Shown here: positions 1 through 9,634 of the stretch, piece by piece | How the letters are laid out: the number at the start of each line of letters is the position of its first letter | Position numbering within the stretch: the stretch's first letter is position 1 | Origin: Marthasterias glacialis | Lineage: Eukaryota > Echinodermata > Asteroidea > Forcipulatida > Asteriidae | DNA: 64,000 nucleotides | Direction of reading: 5' to 3' | Assembly: GCA_911728455.2 (NCBI GenBank) | Contig: OU452219.1 | Span: forward strand, 27,226,211-27,290,210 | Notes under the pieces: model-generated | What the model was told of the DNA's origin: nothing | Databases searched by the model: none | Seen by the model: the letters and a program-made list of their open reading frames with translations, nothing else | Translations under genes and position numbers: made by a program

Positions 1-30
1 CCTTTGTTTTTTACACTTCTCCCCTTGTAG

Positions 31-64
31 AATTTTCAAGTTTTAAAGGCGTATCAAAGGATTG
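31..64 (+). CDS. STIP1: Possible orphan STIP1 exon fragment (TPR2A end)
   Basis: A pyrimidine tract ending in TAG (to base 30) precedes 34 bases reading NFQVLKAYQRIG, followed by a GT donor at 65. Animal STIP1 has QIAKAYARIGNSYF here, so KAYxRIG matches well. However, the next expected segment (about 33 residues, normally including a NKSLAEHRTPD-like motif) is not found in 65-786. The fragment ends in phase 1, while the exon at 787 starts in phase 0. Either the intervening exon is missing from this sequence, or this is a relic. Confidence 0.4.
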
Positions 65-786
65 GTAACAATTGAAAAAAAAAAACTTGATTAGTTCTTA
101 TGGGAAAGCTTACTGGTGATTAAGTTTACAGCAGTGCTAATACTCAGATATTCAACGACGAGAGAGCATTAAAAAAATAAGTGTTGCTTAGTTTGATCGC
201 AGCAACTAAAATGAATATAAACATGAACTAAAACTTGTCCAATGCGTTGGCACGGTGGTGCTTATTGAAATGAGGATGAGAATGAGTCCCAAAACTATCA
301 GTGAGTTGTCCCTTTAATGTCCTGCAGTGTTTACTCTGGAAATAAAACAAGAAGTTTAGAAGTTTCAAAGGTTTTCCAGCTCAGTACCTCAAACCATCTT
401 AATGCTAGACCATTCAAAGTTTCAACTACCACGTTTCCCCACATTGAACAGTGTTGATATCAAGCTGTACTAACATTCAAAATCATTCATAGCATAGAGG
501 GTCCATTGATTCACCACAGCTGTACTACCATTTGGAAGGATCCTCATAAGACTTTGTATCAGCTTACCTACCATTCAAAACCACTGGGGGAATCAAACAC
601 TGTACCCAGTTCCCTCACCATTCAAAACCACAATAGTGAATGGTTTCAAATGGTGCATCAGCTTATTTGAAAAAGGTACCAAGAGTAGTAGGGTTAATTA
701 ACTTAATCTTTACTACTTTGAAAATGTTGGCAATCATGGGACTGTGTTTATGTTTTGATTCCATTAAAAAACTTGTCTACTTTCAG
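65..786 (+). other. STIP1 intron with degenerate short repeats
   Basis: No coding exon is recognisable. Bases 384-640 hold a loosely repeated CCATTCAAAACCAC-like unit spaced irregularly, resembling AT-rich spacer found again near 33.5, 46.4 and 60.0-60.2 kb. The intron ends with TTTCAG before the exon at 787. Confidence 0.5.
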
Positions 787-883
787 GCTGTAAAACTCAG
801 GAAGGAGGAGGAGAAGTTGGCCTATGTAGATCCAGCCAAATCTGCCGAAGCTAAGGAGGCTGGCAACGCATGCTTCCAGAACG
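787..883 (+). CDS. STIP1: STIP1 exon: linker and start of TPR2B
   Basis: Starts after TTTCAG in phase 0 and ends ACG|GTAAAA after one base of a codon. It reads [20 protein letters not shown] then [10 protein letters not shown], matching the conserved charged helix before TPR2B (vertebrate [20 protein letters not shown]). Confidence 0.93.
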
Positions 884-3800
884 GTAAAATATAAATATAA
901 ATATACGTTATATAAATTTGTCAAATTTGGGTTAAAATTCATTTTCATTTGCCTTTCAGCTACCATTTGTTTATAAGCTGGTAGAAATATAATGATCAAG
1001 CAATAAGCCACAACTAATATAATAATTATGATACATGTTAGTTTTGCATCTGGGATAAGAATGTTATTTGTGTTGAATTGAACATTTATATGTTATGCTG
1101 ATATCCACGGAAAGGCTTTCACGTAATAATAAATAATAATACGCAGTTTTTATATAGCGCTTTATCACACCCTATGGGCGTCTCAGAGCGCTCAGTATTT
1201 GTTCCTGCAAGGTATGATGAGTTACGTTTTTGAAGTATGAGACCTGTTCCTTTACGTAGCACCATGTAATGGTTCACAAGGTGCTGTGGCGCAATCTGCA
1301 GCCGATCAAACCAGGAACACCGGGGCGAACCCCTTCTCTTTGCGATAAGTGTCACTGGGTTCTTTTACGTGCATTACACAACACACGGGACCAACGGCTT
1401 AACGTCCCATCCGAAGGACGAAGCAATAATGATTAAGTGTCTTGCTTAAGGAAACAAGTGTCATGACCGGGACTCGAACCCACACTCTGCTGATCAGAAA
1501 CACCAGAGCTTGAGCCCGGTGATCTTATCCGCTCGGCCACGACACGCCACTGCACGTTACTTGCAATTATTACTAACAGGAGGAGCTATTTAAATGATAT
1601 AGTTGATCGAGACTCGTTTGTTTTAGCACACTGTCAAGTTTTGGTGCAATCTACAGCCTCATCATGCCAGAAACACTGGGACTAACCGCCTTCTGTTCCA
1701 TGATATAAGTCCCCTGGGTTCTTCAACCCGCAATGGACCATAACGCAAACAAGCGGCTTGTACCAAAATGCCCATAGCAGCCGCAAACAACCAAAAAGGT
1801 CCTGCAGTGACAGTTTCCAATATGTCCCAAGTTAACATACTATCTCTAATGTAAGAGTTCTGTTTGAAAGTATTTTTTTTTACTGGCCGAGAATAAGTTA
1901 GAAAATTCTCTGTACATATGGCAATAATTGTACAGAAATGCAGAATCTTTGAAGGGTTAACATGGGTAACACACGGAATGTACAGATTAACTATGTTTAA
2001 ATGTCTTGCTTAACGACATAAGTGTTACAACTAGGACCTGAAACCATGCTCTTTATATAGCACCAGAGCTCTAGTCAGGTGCTCCTGACGGTTGATAAGG
2101 CTCCACTATGACCTGACCGAACATCTTGACATTTCCTCCCCCCCTCCCCCACAGGGCAATACGCTGATGCGGTGAAGCACTACAACGAAGCAATCAAGCG
2201 TAAACCAGACGATGCCAAACTGTACAGTAACCGTGCTGCAGCATACACCAAATTGGCAGAGTTCAGTCTCGGTCTCCAAGACTGTGAAAAGTGCATCAAG
2301 TTGGACCCGTTGTTCTGTAAGTGCTCAGAGAGTGAAATGTCGAACAAATTATTTCCCAATCCTCTGGGTTTCAATACACACAACATACAAACAACCTGAC
2401 AATGACTAGAGCAAGCTAGTCGAAATGTGAGACCAAATAATAAACTCACTCCGCAGCATTGAAGTTATCCAAGAAGTCCCCTCGATCTACTAAGCGAAAG
2501 TAGTAGTAGTAGTACCGGCCGATTTTCCTACCTCCCCAGGTAGTACTTAATAAGCAGGACAGTTCTCTTCAGCACTAAGTTGTCTCCCAAATTCCGAAAT
2601 CTACTCCGCGGTAGTAGAATAATAGCGAGACATGTTCTCACAAGAACAATCTACTGTATATAGCAAAGTAGATATAATCACATGGTGTTACCGCAAACCA
2701 AATATACATTGATACCTCACCATGCAATGCCTCAAAACCTATATACAAACAGCCTGTGGCCGTATTTTAGAGAAAAACAATGAAAGACAGTTTACAATTT
2801 GTCTAGGAGTTTGCCCATGTCCATGTCAGGCTTATTTGAATTGTGACGGCAGTGAGTTTTCCTTATTGGGTCTTATAATTCCTGAATACAAAAGTGTTGT
2901 ACACCTGCAATGCAGCTGTTGGCGGGTAGGGCGTAATTTCATAAAGTTGAAGAGTCTACGCATGCAACTAATACGCTGATGGCAATTTTTCTCGGGAGGA
3001 TTGGCACTGGTATGAACTTGAAAATGAGTGCGCTTCAATAATACCAAAGTCTTGTATAGCAAACAAATCTACCAACAATTAGGTACTCAAGGTGCTTATT
3101 AATTTGTTTTTAAGACAAGTTTTTGAATTATGAGACCCATTTATCACTTTATAAGGGTTTACAAGGTGCTGTGGCGCATTCAGCAGCCATTCAGCAGCCA
3201 CTGCCAGAAACATCGGGGCCAACCCCTTATCTTAGCCACGAGTGTAACTGGGTTCTTGTATGTCTATCACACAACGCAAGGGACCTATGGCTATACGTTC
3301 CATCCGAAGGACGAAGCAATGATGGTTAAGTACCTTGATTAAGGACACAAGTGTCAAGACTGGGACTAGAACCCACACTCTGCTGATCAGAAACACCAGA
3401 GCTTGCGTCCAGTGCTCCTGACCGCACAGCCATGACAGATTGAAACCAACAAAACTTTGTTTTCAGTGATTACCAATCACCAAAATGATTAACGCTGCAA
3501 GCAAAATGAATAAATAATTTTTTTGAAATCATTTCTTACAGTGAAAGGTTATTTAAGAAAAGGACACATCCTGTACGGAATGCACAGATACAGCGAGGCC
3601 AAGACGGCATTCCAAAAGGCATTAGAAGTAGATCCAACCAATGCAGTAAGTAAAGTAGTGTATAGTTGGTCAATGGTAAATGGAAACAGTTGATGTAGAA
3701 AATGACTGATGTTGCCTCAGTCAATGGTAAATGGAAACAGTTGATGTAGGAATTGACTGATGTTGCCTCAGTCAGTGGTAAATGGAAACTGTTGATGTAG

Positions 3801-5010
3801 TGAATGACCGATGTTGCCTCGGTCAGTGGTAAATGGAAACAGTGGGAATTGACTGATGTTGCCTCAGTCAGTGGTAAATGGAAACTGTTGATGTAGTGAA
3901 TGACCGATGTTGCCTCGGTCAGTGGTAAATGGAAACAGTGGGAATTGACTGATGTTACCTCAGTCAGTGGTAAATGGAAACAGTGGGAATTTACTGATGT
4001 TGCCTCAGTCATCAGTAAATGGAAACAGTTGATGTAGGAATTGACTGATGTTGCCTCATTCATCAGTAAACGGAAACAGTTGATGTGGGAAATGAGTGAT
4101 ACAGTGATACTGCCTCAGTCAATTGTAAAGTTGATGGGAAACGGCAATAAAAAAGGTCCTGGCCTGATGCGTATATAACGACTATATTCGCTAAAAACAA
4201 TCTGTACACAAATTAAGGTGGAAAGGCAATAAAATGATGATTTGAAATGATTTTTTACCCTCCCCAAATCAGGAGGCAAAAGAGCAGATCACTAAGTGTA
4301 TGATGGCGGCTAGGTCTCAGATAAACACTGAGGATGCAGAGGAGGTCAGACAGAGAGCCATGGCCGACCCGGAGGTCCAGAGCATTCTTAAAGATCCAGC
4401 TATGAGACTTATATTGGAACAAATGCAGAGCAATCCTGGAGCACTACAAGAGTAAGTAATGCTAATCACAAATTAGTCTGGTGCTTATTCCCACTCGGCC
4501 GTGGCACTCATCCACAAGACACCACACTAGACATCACGGTTTTTGCCTTGTCATAAACAAACGAAAAACTGATGGAAAGCCTCGTGTCCACTCATCAACA
4601 CTGAGGATGTAGAAAATCAAATGGGAAATCGCCGAAAGGAACTTGGTTCAAATGATGGGCGAACAAAGAAAAGACAAGCGTGTTTGTGTGTTTCACCGAG
4701 GATTTTAAGTAAAGGGATCCAGGTGTTATAACAAACCAAGGGTGTCAAGGATTTGTTTTGAGTGTAGATAAAATCAAACCGAGGGATGTTGTTGACAAAA
4801 CACAAAACCAGTGGGAGAACAATGAACGTCCTTTATTCAATGGGTTGACAGACAATGTGTCTGTGATCCAAACTTGTAACACAAATGATCTTACGTTGTA
4901 AAATAAAATGTGTTTATCTTTTCCTTATCCAATCCAGGCATATGAAGAATCCTGATATCAAGGCTAAGCTTGAGACACTTCTCCAAGCAGGTCTCATCGC
5001 TTTCCGCTGA
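787..5010 (+). CDS. STIP1: STIP1 (HOP) co-chaperone, 3' part of gene, five coding exons
   Basis: Stress-induced phosphoprotein 1 is a cytosolic adaptor that binds HSP70 and HSP90 tails through TPR domains and transfers client proteins between them. Exons 787-883, 2155-2316, 3542-3645, 4273-4451 and 4938-5010 join in frame (615 nt, 204 residues plus stop). All have AG/GT borders. The product carries the end of the linker before TPR2B ([14 protein letters not shown]), the TPR2B motifs ([40 protein letters not shown]) and the C-terminal DP2/STI1 domain ([39 protein letters not shown]). This matches roughly the last 200 of about 540 residues of animal STIP1 and ends at the normal C terminus. Upstream exons lie before the window, apart from a possible fragment at 31-64. 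The gene converges on LYST. Identification is from recalled family sequence; I am very confident. Confidence 0.95.
1125..1549 (-). repeat. tRNA-derived SINE (family A), near full length
   Basis: Read on the minus strand it begins with a tRNA-like head containing an A box (GTGGCCGAGCGG) and a B box (GGGTTCGAGTCCC), as in leucine/serine-type tRNAs. An internal ACACTTGTGTCC region and a body with GGTGCTGTGGCGC follow. The tail is TATATAGCGC then TATTATT. Other copies or fragments lie near 3.1, 29.9, 35.0, 40.1 and 56.5 kb. Inactive passenger DNA in a STIP1 intron. Confidence 0.85.
1625..2100 (-). repeat. Decayed SINE-A copy
   Basis: Degraded similarity to the SINE at 1125-1549: CTACAGCC...CCAGAAACACTGGGAC near 1650-1690 and the head remnant GTCTTGCTTAACGACATAAGTG...CACCAGAGCT near 2000-2070, separated by unrelated sequence. 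Much older than its neighbour by appearance. Confidence 0.5.
2155..2316 (+). CDS. STIP1: STIP1 exon: TPR2B motifs 1-2
   Basis: Acceptor CCCCCACAG, donor TTCT|GTAAG. Completes a Gly codon with the previous exon and reads [19 protein letters not shown], then [17 protein letters not shown]. Asn of YSNRAA is the usual carboxylate-clamp residue of HSP-binding TPRs (family knowledge). Confidence 0.95.
2435..2760 (+). repeat. Foldback repeat family K, copy 1
   Basis: Begins near AACTCACTCCGC and ends in TTGATACCTCACCATGCAAT...CAAAACCTAT. Internal landmarks are TACCTCCCCAGGTAGTACT, TTCTCACAAGAACAATCTAC and ACATGGTGTTACCGCAAACC. The same landmarks occur inverted at 23,594-23,860 and again at 27,000-27,225 in LYST introns. 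The class is unknown; probably a non-autonomous DNA element. Confidence 0.7.
3115..3437 (-). repeat. SINE-A fragment
   Basis: Matches the body and head of the SINE at 1125-1549: GTTTACAAGGTGCTGTGGCGC, CCAGAAACATCGGGGCCAAC, and the minus-strand B box at TGGGACTAGAACCCACACTC. It lacks the (AAT)n TATATAGCGC tail. Confidence 0.7.
3542..3645 (+). CDS. STIP1: STIP1 exon: TPR2B motif 3
   Basis: Acceptor TTTCTTACAG, donor GCA|GTAAGT. Reads [20 protein letters not shown] then [14 protein letters not shown]; the vertebrate counterpart is [20 protein letters not shown]. Ends in phase 0. A minisatellite begins 18 bases past the donor. Confidence 0.94.
3664..4090 (+). repeat. 51-bp minisatellite in STIP1 intron
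   Basis: About nine tandem units of GACTGATGTTGCCTCAGTCA...GGTAAATGGAAACAGTTGATGTAG. The main period is 51 bp, with shortened units of about 42 bp that lack GTTGATGTA. The unit carries a short dyad (TGACTGA...TCAGTCA). Because 51 and 42 are multiples of three, the minus strand stays open for about 175 codons; this is not a gene. Confidence 0.9.
4273..4451 (+). CDS. STIP1: STIP1 exon: TPR2B end and DP2 start
   Basis: Acceptor CCAAATCAG, donor AAGA|GTAAGT. Encodes [16 protein letters not shown], an acidic link, then [20 protein letters not shown] and [15 protein letters not shown], the start of the DP2 (STI1) domain needed for client activation. Confidence 0.95.
4452..4937 (+). other. STIP1 last intron, nothing recognised
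   Basis: 486-bp intron, GTAAGTAATG to AATCCAG. No repeat or coding signal was recognised apart from a short CACTCGGCCGTGGCAC stretch that may be a SINE-head remnant. Confidence 0.5.
4938..5010 (+). CDS. STIP1: STIP1 terminal exon
   Basis: Acceptor CCAATCCAG. Completes Glu and reads [20 protein letters not shown] then AFR and TGA at 5008-5010. The ending LIAFR matches the conserved LIAIR end of animal STIP1, so the C terminus is complete. Confidence 0.96.
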
Positions 5011-5310
5011 AGATGGAGACGAGACGTGTCAAGAAATCATCATCAGTCATCGTCATTAACCAAACCAACCCCCACAAAAAAATCAAATCATCAAATTCAG
5101 CAAAACTATCAACGTTTCCGTCCGATAATGGACTCAAAAATTAGTGGTGATAAATTGATGACGTGCCCATGTGTGTTTTATTTTGTCATTGTTACGAATT
5201 TCCTACGAATAGGTGTTGTCTGCTGATGGTAACGAAAAACCATTGTTTATACTGTGAAACTAAAGTCACGCTGAGTGACAAAGAGCCAGAACTACAGCCT
5301 GAGGTCTACT

Positions 5311-5480
5311 TCACACGGGGCAATTTACAGGCAACCAGTTTTCGGCAATTTCCAAGGAAAAAAACAACAAATGTCGCATTTCAACATATGAAGATTTTTC
5401 TTGGGGTTGTTAAAACACTGTTTTGTGGGCTACTGAAGTGTTCCTTTTGCATGCATTACTGTTGGTTGCCTCCATGTTTA
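5311..5480 (-). repeat. MITE family G copy inside STIP1 3' UTR
   Basis: Starts TCACACGGGGCAATTTACAG and ends TGTTGGTTGCCTCC. The ends are inverted relatives, and the internal CTTTTGCATGCA matches family copies at 24,671-25,200 and 63,383-63,565. Transcripts would carry a potential stem of the two arms. Confidence 0.65.
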
Positions 5481-5976
5481 GTGGCCTGTAAAATGCGTCT
5501 TGTGCTACAAGAACCGAAGAGTAGAATATTGTCCTTTGTACTGTCGTTCACATAATTATCCACCAGTCTTTAATGTTATGTGTATTGTTGTTTTATCCGT
5601 GCTCTTTACTAAACTCAGGAAAATTGTCCAAAAAGCAGGAGCAAATCATTAAAATGTCCGGACAAAATGGGTGTTGGACCTTGAGGAAGAAAACTAAAGA
5701 CCATGTGACCTTTGTTTACATCTAAACCACCCTCCATTGACATCTGCTTCATGGTGTGCGCATGCATCTGAAGAGAGGTCAAGGGTCAACTCACCTTTGA
5801 ATTATGTGACTTTTGGTGCCACTCCTGAACCAAATTTATGCAAAACATGATCCATGCGCACACCGGCAGGCAGAAACTAAATGTTTTGGTTAAATTGCCT
5901 TGAGGCCAGAGGGCACATCGGCGGTAACGCACTTATGGGTGTATTTGGAATAATAACATAAATTGTCCTCATTCCA

Positions 5977-5982
5977 AATAAA
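5977..5982 (+). terminator. Candidate poly(A) signal, STIP1
   Basis: AATAAA in ATTCCAAATAAAATGATG, about 970 bases after the stop. A second AATAAA lies at 6435-6440. Confidence 0.45.
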
Positions 5983-6624
5983 ATGATGGAACACAAATTC
6001 TAGCTTGTACACATTTGCACAACATTTTCAAGTTTTTTGGGAAAAAAAAAAAGATACATCACCCACTTTTTCGCCATATCACCAGAAACTTTGTTTTTCT
6101 GTCTTGCTCTGCAGAAAGAGGGAACAAAAGCTTCACTTGAAAAAGGCGTTCAAATTATTTGTAAATCTTGCATTATAAAATTGTGCCTCGAACAGATTGC
6201 TTGTAAGTATGTGACAGGTACACGTGGCAAATCAATTTGCTGTTCAATTCAAAACACTGACAAGTACAACTATATAACGACTTAGATAAAATTAACGCAA
6301 AACAAGAAAAATTTAATCGAATTGACGTAAAATTAGACCTGATGTGAGTGCATTTAAAAAGCAAGCCATTATTTAATGGTAGTAGTGACTAGTATTTTAG
6401 TATTATTGACTGAATGTATCGATCCAGCTTGGCGAATAAATAGCCCGGTGGTTTTCTTGTACATTTATTTCTATAATTTGCTTCCCGTTATGTCCTGGAA
6501 TGCTGTATTAATATTTTGAAGAAAATATTGAAAATGTAAACTTATCAGGTGTGTCTCATTAATTTGCTGTCTTGATATAAATATTAAAAATTAGTTTGTT
6601 CCATATTATTTGTGTGCTTTTTTA

Positions 6625-6868
6625 ACCCAAACAACAATGAGTACTCGGTAATTCCCCAGAGTCATGTGGAAAAAATTCCTTGGGCATATTCCTTGGAAGG
6701 GATTCGAACCCAGGACTACCAAGATTGCCTGGCAGGTAGAGGCTTTTTTTCACAGGAGTCTGTGGGGGTGGGGGGGGGGGAAGTACTGAGTTTACAGTGC
6801 TTAGCACAAATTCTTTATATTCTTTATATTCTTTATCCCCCCGATGCAAAATTAACATTTAGTTTGTT
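6625..6868. repeat. Composite SINE-B: inverted head plus forward tail
   Basis: 6625-6745 is a minus-strand tRNA-like head (GGGATTCGAACCCAGGACTA, then CCAAGATTGCCTGGCAGGTA). 6750-6868 is a plus-strand SINE-B tail (AGTACTGAGTTTACAGTGCT, then TTCTTTATCCCCCCGATGCA). The tail also holds a G run near 6765-6780 and three TTCTTTATA units. Confidence 0.65.
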
Positions 6869-7849
6869 CCAGTAACCAAATTTGATGACATTTTTAGAAG
6901 CTGGTTGTGTTGTGTACATTAATGACTAGAGGATTGGAATACACTCTATCAAAAATGCGATCATATAAAGTAAGTACAGGGTCAAATTTAATTGCTCTGC
7001 TTGCCGTGGAATTCTGCGATTACGTTCGCACTTTTCTGCTTACAGGGTAAGTGCCAAAATTACTACGCTAACTGTGTACGTGAAGAATGCTTAATAATGT
7101 CAAGTTTGCATGCACACAAGCAAATAATCTTTGCCAGCCTGTGAAATAAGCTGACATTATGGGCAGTACCGTAAGTGTTGATTTTGTGCTTAACAGTTAC
7201 GTAAGCGAAGCCATCAAATCAGGCCCATGTTTAAGACATAAAAACAAGTGTTACAAATAAACTTAAATGTGAGACGATTAAACTACGTAAAGGGTAATTA
7301 CACTTGAACTGTGACCCTTTGAATAACTGCGTATTTAAATTTTCTAACCATATACACAGAACTTATTAAAAATAAATCCTAGTCTTTCCACATGTAAGGG
7401 TTAAGTGTAGTGCTATCATTCTGCTAAAGAAGCGTTAGAATGGTGAAGTTACTCATTTACTTAAGAACAGAGAACAGAATTAGTTGAAAAACAGTTTCAA
7501 TCTGAGACCTCTCCAATCACAAATTCTAATTTTAACTAGAAATTTAGAGTTTGTGAACAAACTCATGGTGTTCGGCTTAAACGTAATTAAGTGATTGCGT
7601 AATTGAAAATTTTAAGGTCAATATTGTGTGCAGGTTTTTGTCTCTTGCTATACTGATGGGCAAAATATTGTACATAGTAAGTTTCAAATTCATACAAGCT
7701 TTAGTTTTTGAGAAAATCAACCAACAAGTTTAGACGACTAAGAAAACCCAGAGAAAAACAGAACAATAACAATAGGTTTTCGGCTGCTGGCCGAACACCT
7801 AATTAATTAAAAGCAACTTGTACAGTTTTCAACAACAGGTTTGCCTAGC
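6869..7849. other. Intergenic, nothing recognised
   Basis: AT-rich sequence downstream of STIP1 with no long reading frame, tRNA-like box pair or clear inverted repeat that I could see. Confidence 0.4.
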
Positions 7850-8893
7850 CACCATAGGTTATAAGCGAGCCGCCAGTACCACCTCGCTTATAAACCTCCA
7901 ATGATAATATCATGGTATCATGATCGTGCATCCATTCTAAGCGAGACGGATTGCGTTGTTATATGACAGCCTTGTTTATAAGTTAAAGTGGCTATCATGA
8001 TACATGACTGCCTTGCTTATAAGCTACAGTGGCTATCATGATACGTAACTGCCTCGCTTATAAGCTACAGTGGCTATCATGATACGTGACTGCCTCGCTT
8101 ATAAGCTACGGTGGCTATCATGATACAAGACTGACTCGCTTATAAGCTACAGTGACTATCATGATACGTGACTGCCTCGCTTATAAGCTACAGTGGCTAT
8201 CATGATATGTGACTGCCTCGCTTATAAGCTACAGTGGCTATCATGATATGTGACTGCCTCGCTTATAAGCTACAGTGGCTATCATGATACGTGACCACCT
8301 CGCTTATAAGCTACAATGGCTATCATGATACGTGACTGCCTCGCTTATAAGCTACAATGGCTATCATGATACATGACCACCTTGCTTATAAGCTACAGTG
8401 GCTAACATGATACGTGACTGCCTCACTTATAAGCTACAGTGGCTATCATAATAATGACTGCCTTGCTTATAAGCTACAGTGGCTATCATGATACGTAACT
8501 GCCTTGCTTATAAGCCACAGTGGCTATCAGGATACGTGACTGCCTCACTTATAAGCTACAGTGGCTATCAGGATACGTAACTGCCTCGCTTATAAGCTAC
8601 AGTGGCTATCAGGATACGTGACTGCCTCACTTATAAGCTACAGTGGCTATCAGGATACGTGACTGCCTCACTTATAAGCTACAGTGGCTATCATGATACG
8701 TGACTGCCCACAGAAGCTACAGTGGCTATCTTGATACGTGACTGCCTCGCTTATAAGCTACAGTGGCTATCATGATACGTGACTGACTCGCTTATAAGCT
8801 ACAGTGGCTATCATGATATGTGGCTGCCTCGCTTATAAGCTACAGTGGCTATCTTGATACGTGACTGCCTCGCTTATAAGCTACAGTGGCTAG
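7850..8893. repeat. 41-bp satellite with two palindromes per unit
   Basis: From about 7970 to 8893 there are about 22 tandem copies of a 41-bp unit: GCTTATAAGCTACAGTGGCT then ATCATGATACGTGACTGCCTC. Each unit holds two perfect 10-bp palindromes, GCTTATAAGC and TATCATGATA. The left flank (7855-7900) contains an inverted version of one segment, GGTTATAAGCGAG...CTCGCTTATAAACC, suggesting the array arose from a foldback element. Units are highly alike, so the array is probably young. Confidence 0.92.
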
Positions 8894-9634
8894 TGGAATC
8901 AGGTGTTTTCAGGAACAGTTTGACTTCAAAGGCGAAGTACAGGATTGGTTGTTATCAGAGAAAAAACAATTTGAATCAAGTTCATATACCTGTACAGATC
9001 TTCAAGGGAGATAAATTTGAAAATAATTTCTTCCTATCGAAATACTCTCAAATGGTATTTAAAACTCTTATTCGGAATGCCACAATTGAAAGAAGCCTAA
9101 TATTAATGTGTACAGAATCTCAGATAATACATAAATCGTTTTTCATTGTTTTCACTTAACGTCACCACCGATTATGGTGTGTTCACTGAAGACATGAGGG
9201 TTGAAATGAATCTACCCTTCCAAGACCAAACCATGTACTTTCTTTTACCCTCTCGTTACTGGATTGTTTTGACAGAAACAACCCCTGGTGACCCAATATG
9301 ACCAGTCAAGCGTGAAAACAACAGAAAGCTTTTGTTCAAAGGCCAATTTTACAAACTCTATAATCACCATGAAGATATTGCAAAATAGATGTCTTCCTTA
9401 TTGAATTCCCTTTCATATAGTCCAAAAATCTTTGAGATCGGTCGATAAATGTCCGAAGTTCTTGGTCTTAGTTTCCTCAGTCTGATCTGTACACTCTACT
9501 CTTTTTTGTACACAACTATAATGGCACTCTGTCTGTGTTTGGTATTTTGGATCTCTCCACTTTATTTTAAAAGGATTGCATAATAGCAACTTTATCTTAT
9601 GAGTTAGTTTTAATGGGACTGGTACTCACACTTA
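8894..9634. other. Intergenic, nothing recognised
   Basis: An open frame running from the satellite to 9159 has no recognisable domain and its start lies in repeat DNA. I see no gene here. Confidence 0.4.

Larger units (their letters stand above)
884..2154 (+). other. STIP1 intron with two SINE copies
   Basis: A 1,271-bp intron (GTAAAA to CCCCCACAG). It contains a nearly complete minus-strand SINE at 1125-1549 and a decayed relative at about 1625-2100. A short stretch at 1035-1065 resembles the tail of the second SINE family (GCATCGGGGATAAAGAAT-like). No coding potential was seen. Confidence 0.6.
5011..6460 (+). other. STIP1: STIP1 3' UTR (inferred)
   Basis: No further coding sequence of this gene follows the stop. 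Candidate poly(A) signals are AATAAA at 5977-5982 and 6435-6440. The interval includes a MITE copy at 5311-5480. Which signal is used cannot be told without transcript data. Confidence 0.5.

Noticed and set aside
3536-4063. 175-codon minus-strand open frame
   Set aside because: Lies over a STIP1 exon and a minisatellite with a period divisible by three; repetitive His/Leu-rich product is an artefact.
7970-8893. CRISPR-like array
   Set aside because: Units are contiguous without unique spacers and the genome is eukaryotic; this is a satellite. Same for 3,664-4,090 and 11,618-12,167.
8845-9159. 104-codon plus-strand open frame
   Set aside because: Begins inside the 41-bp satellite and shows no domain or splice context.
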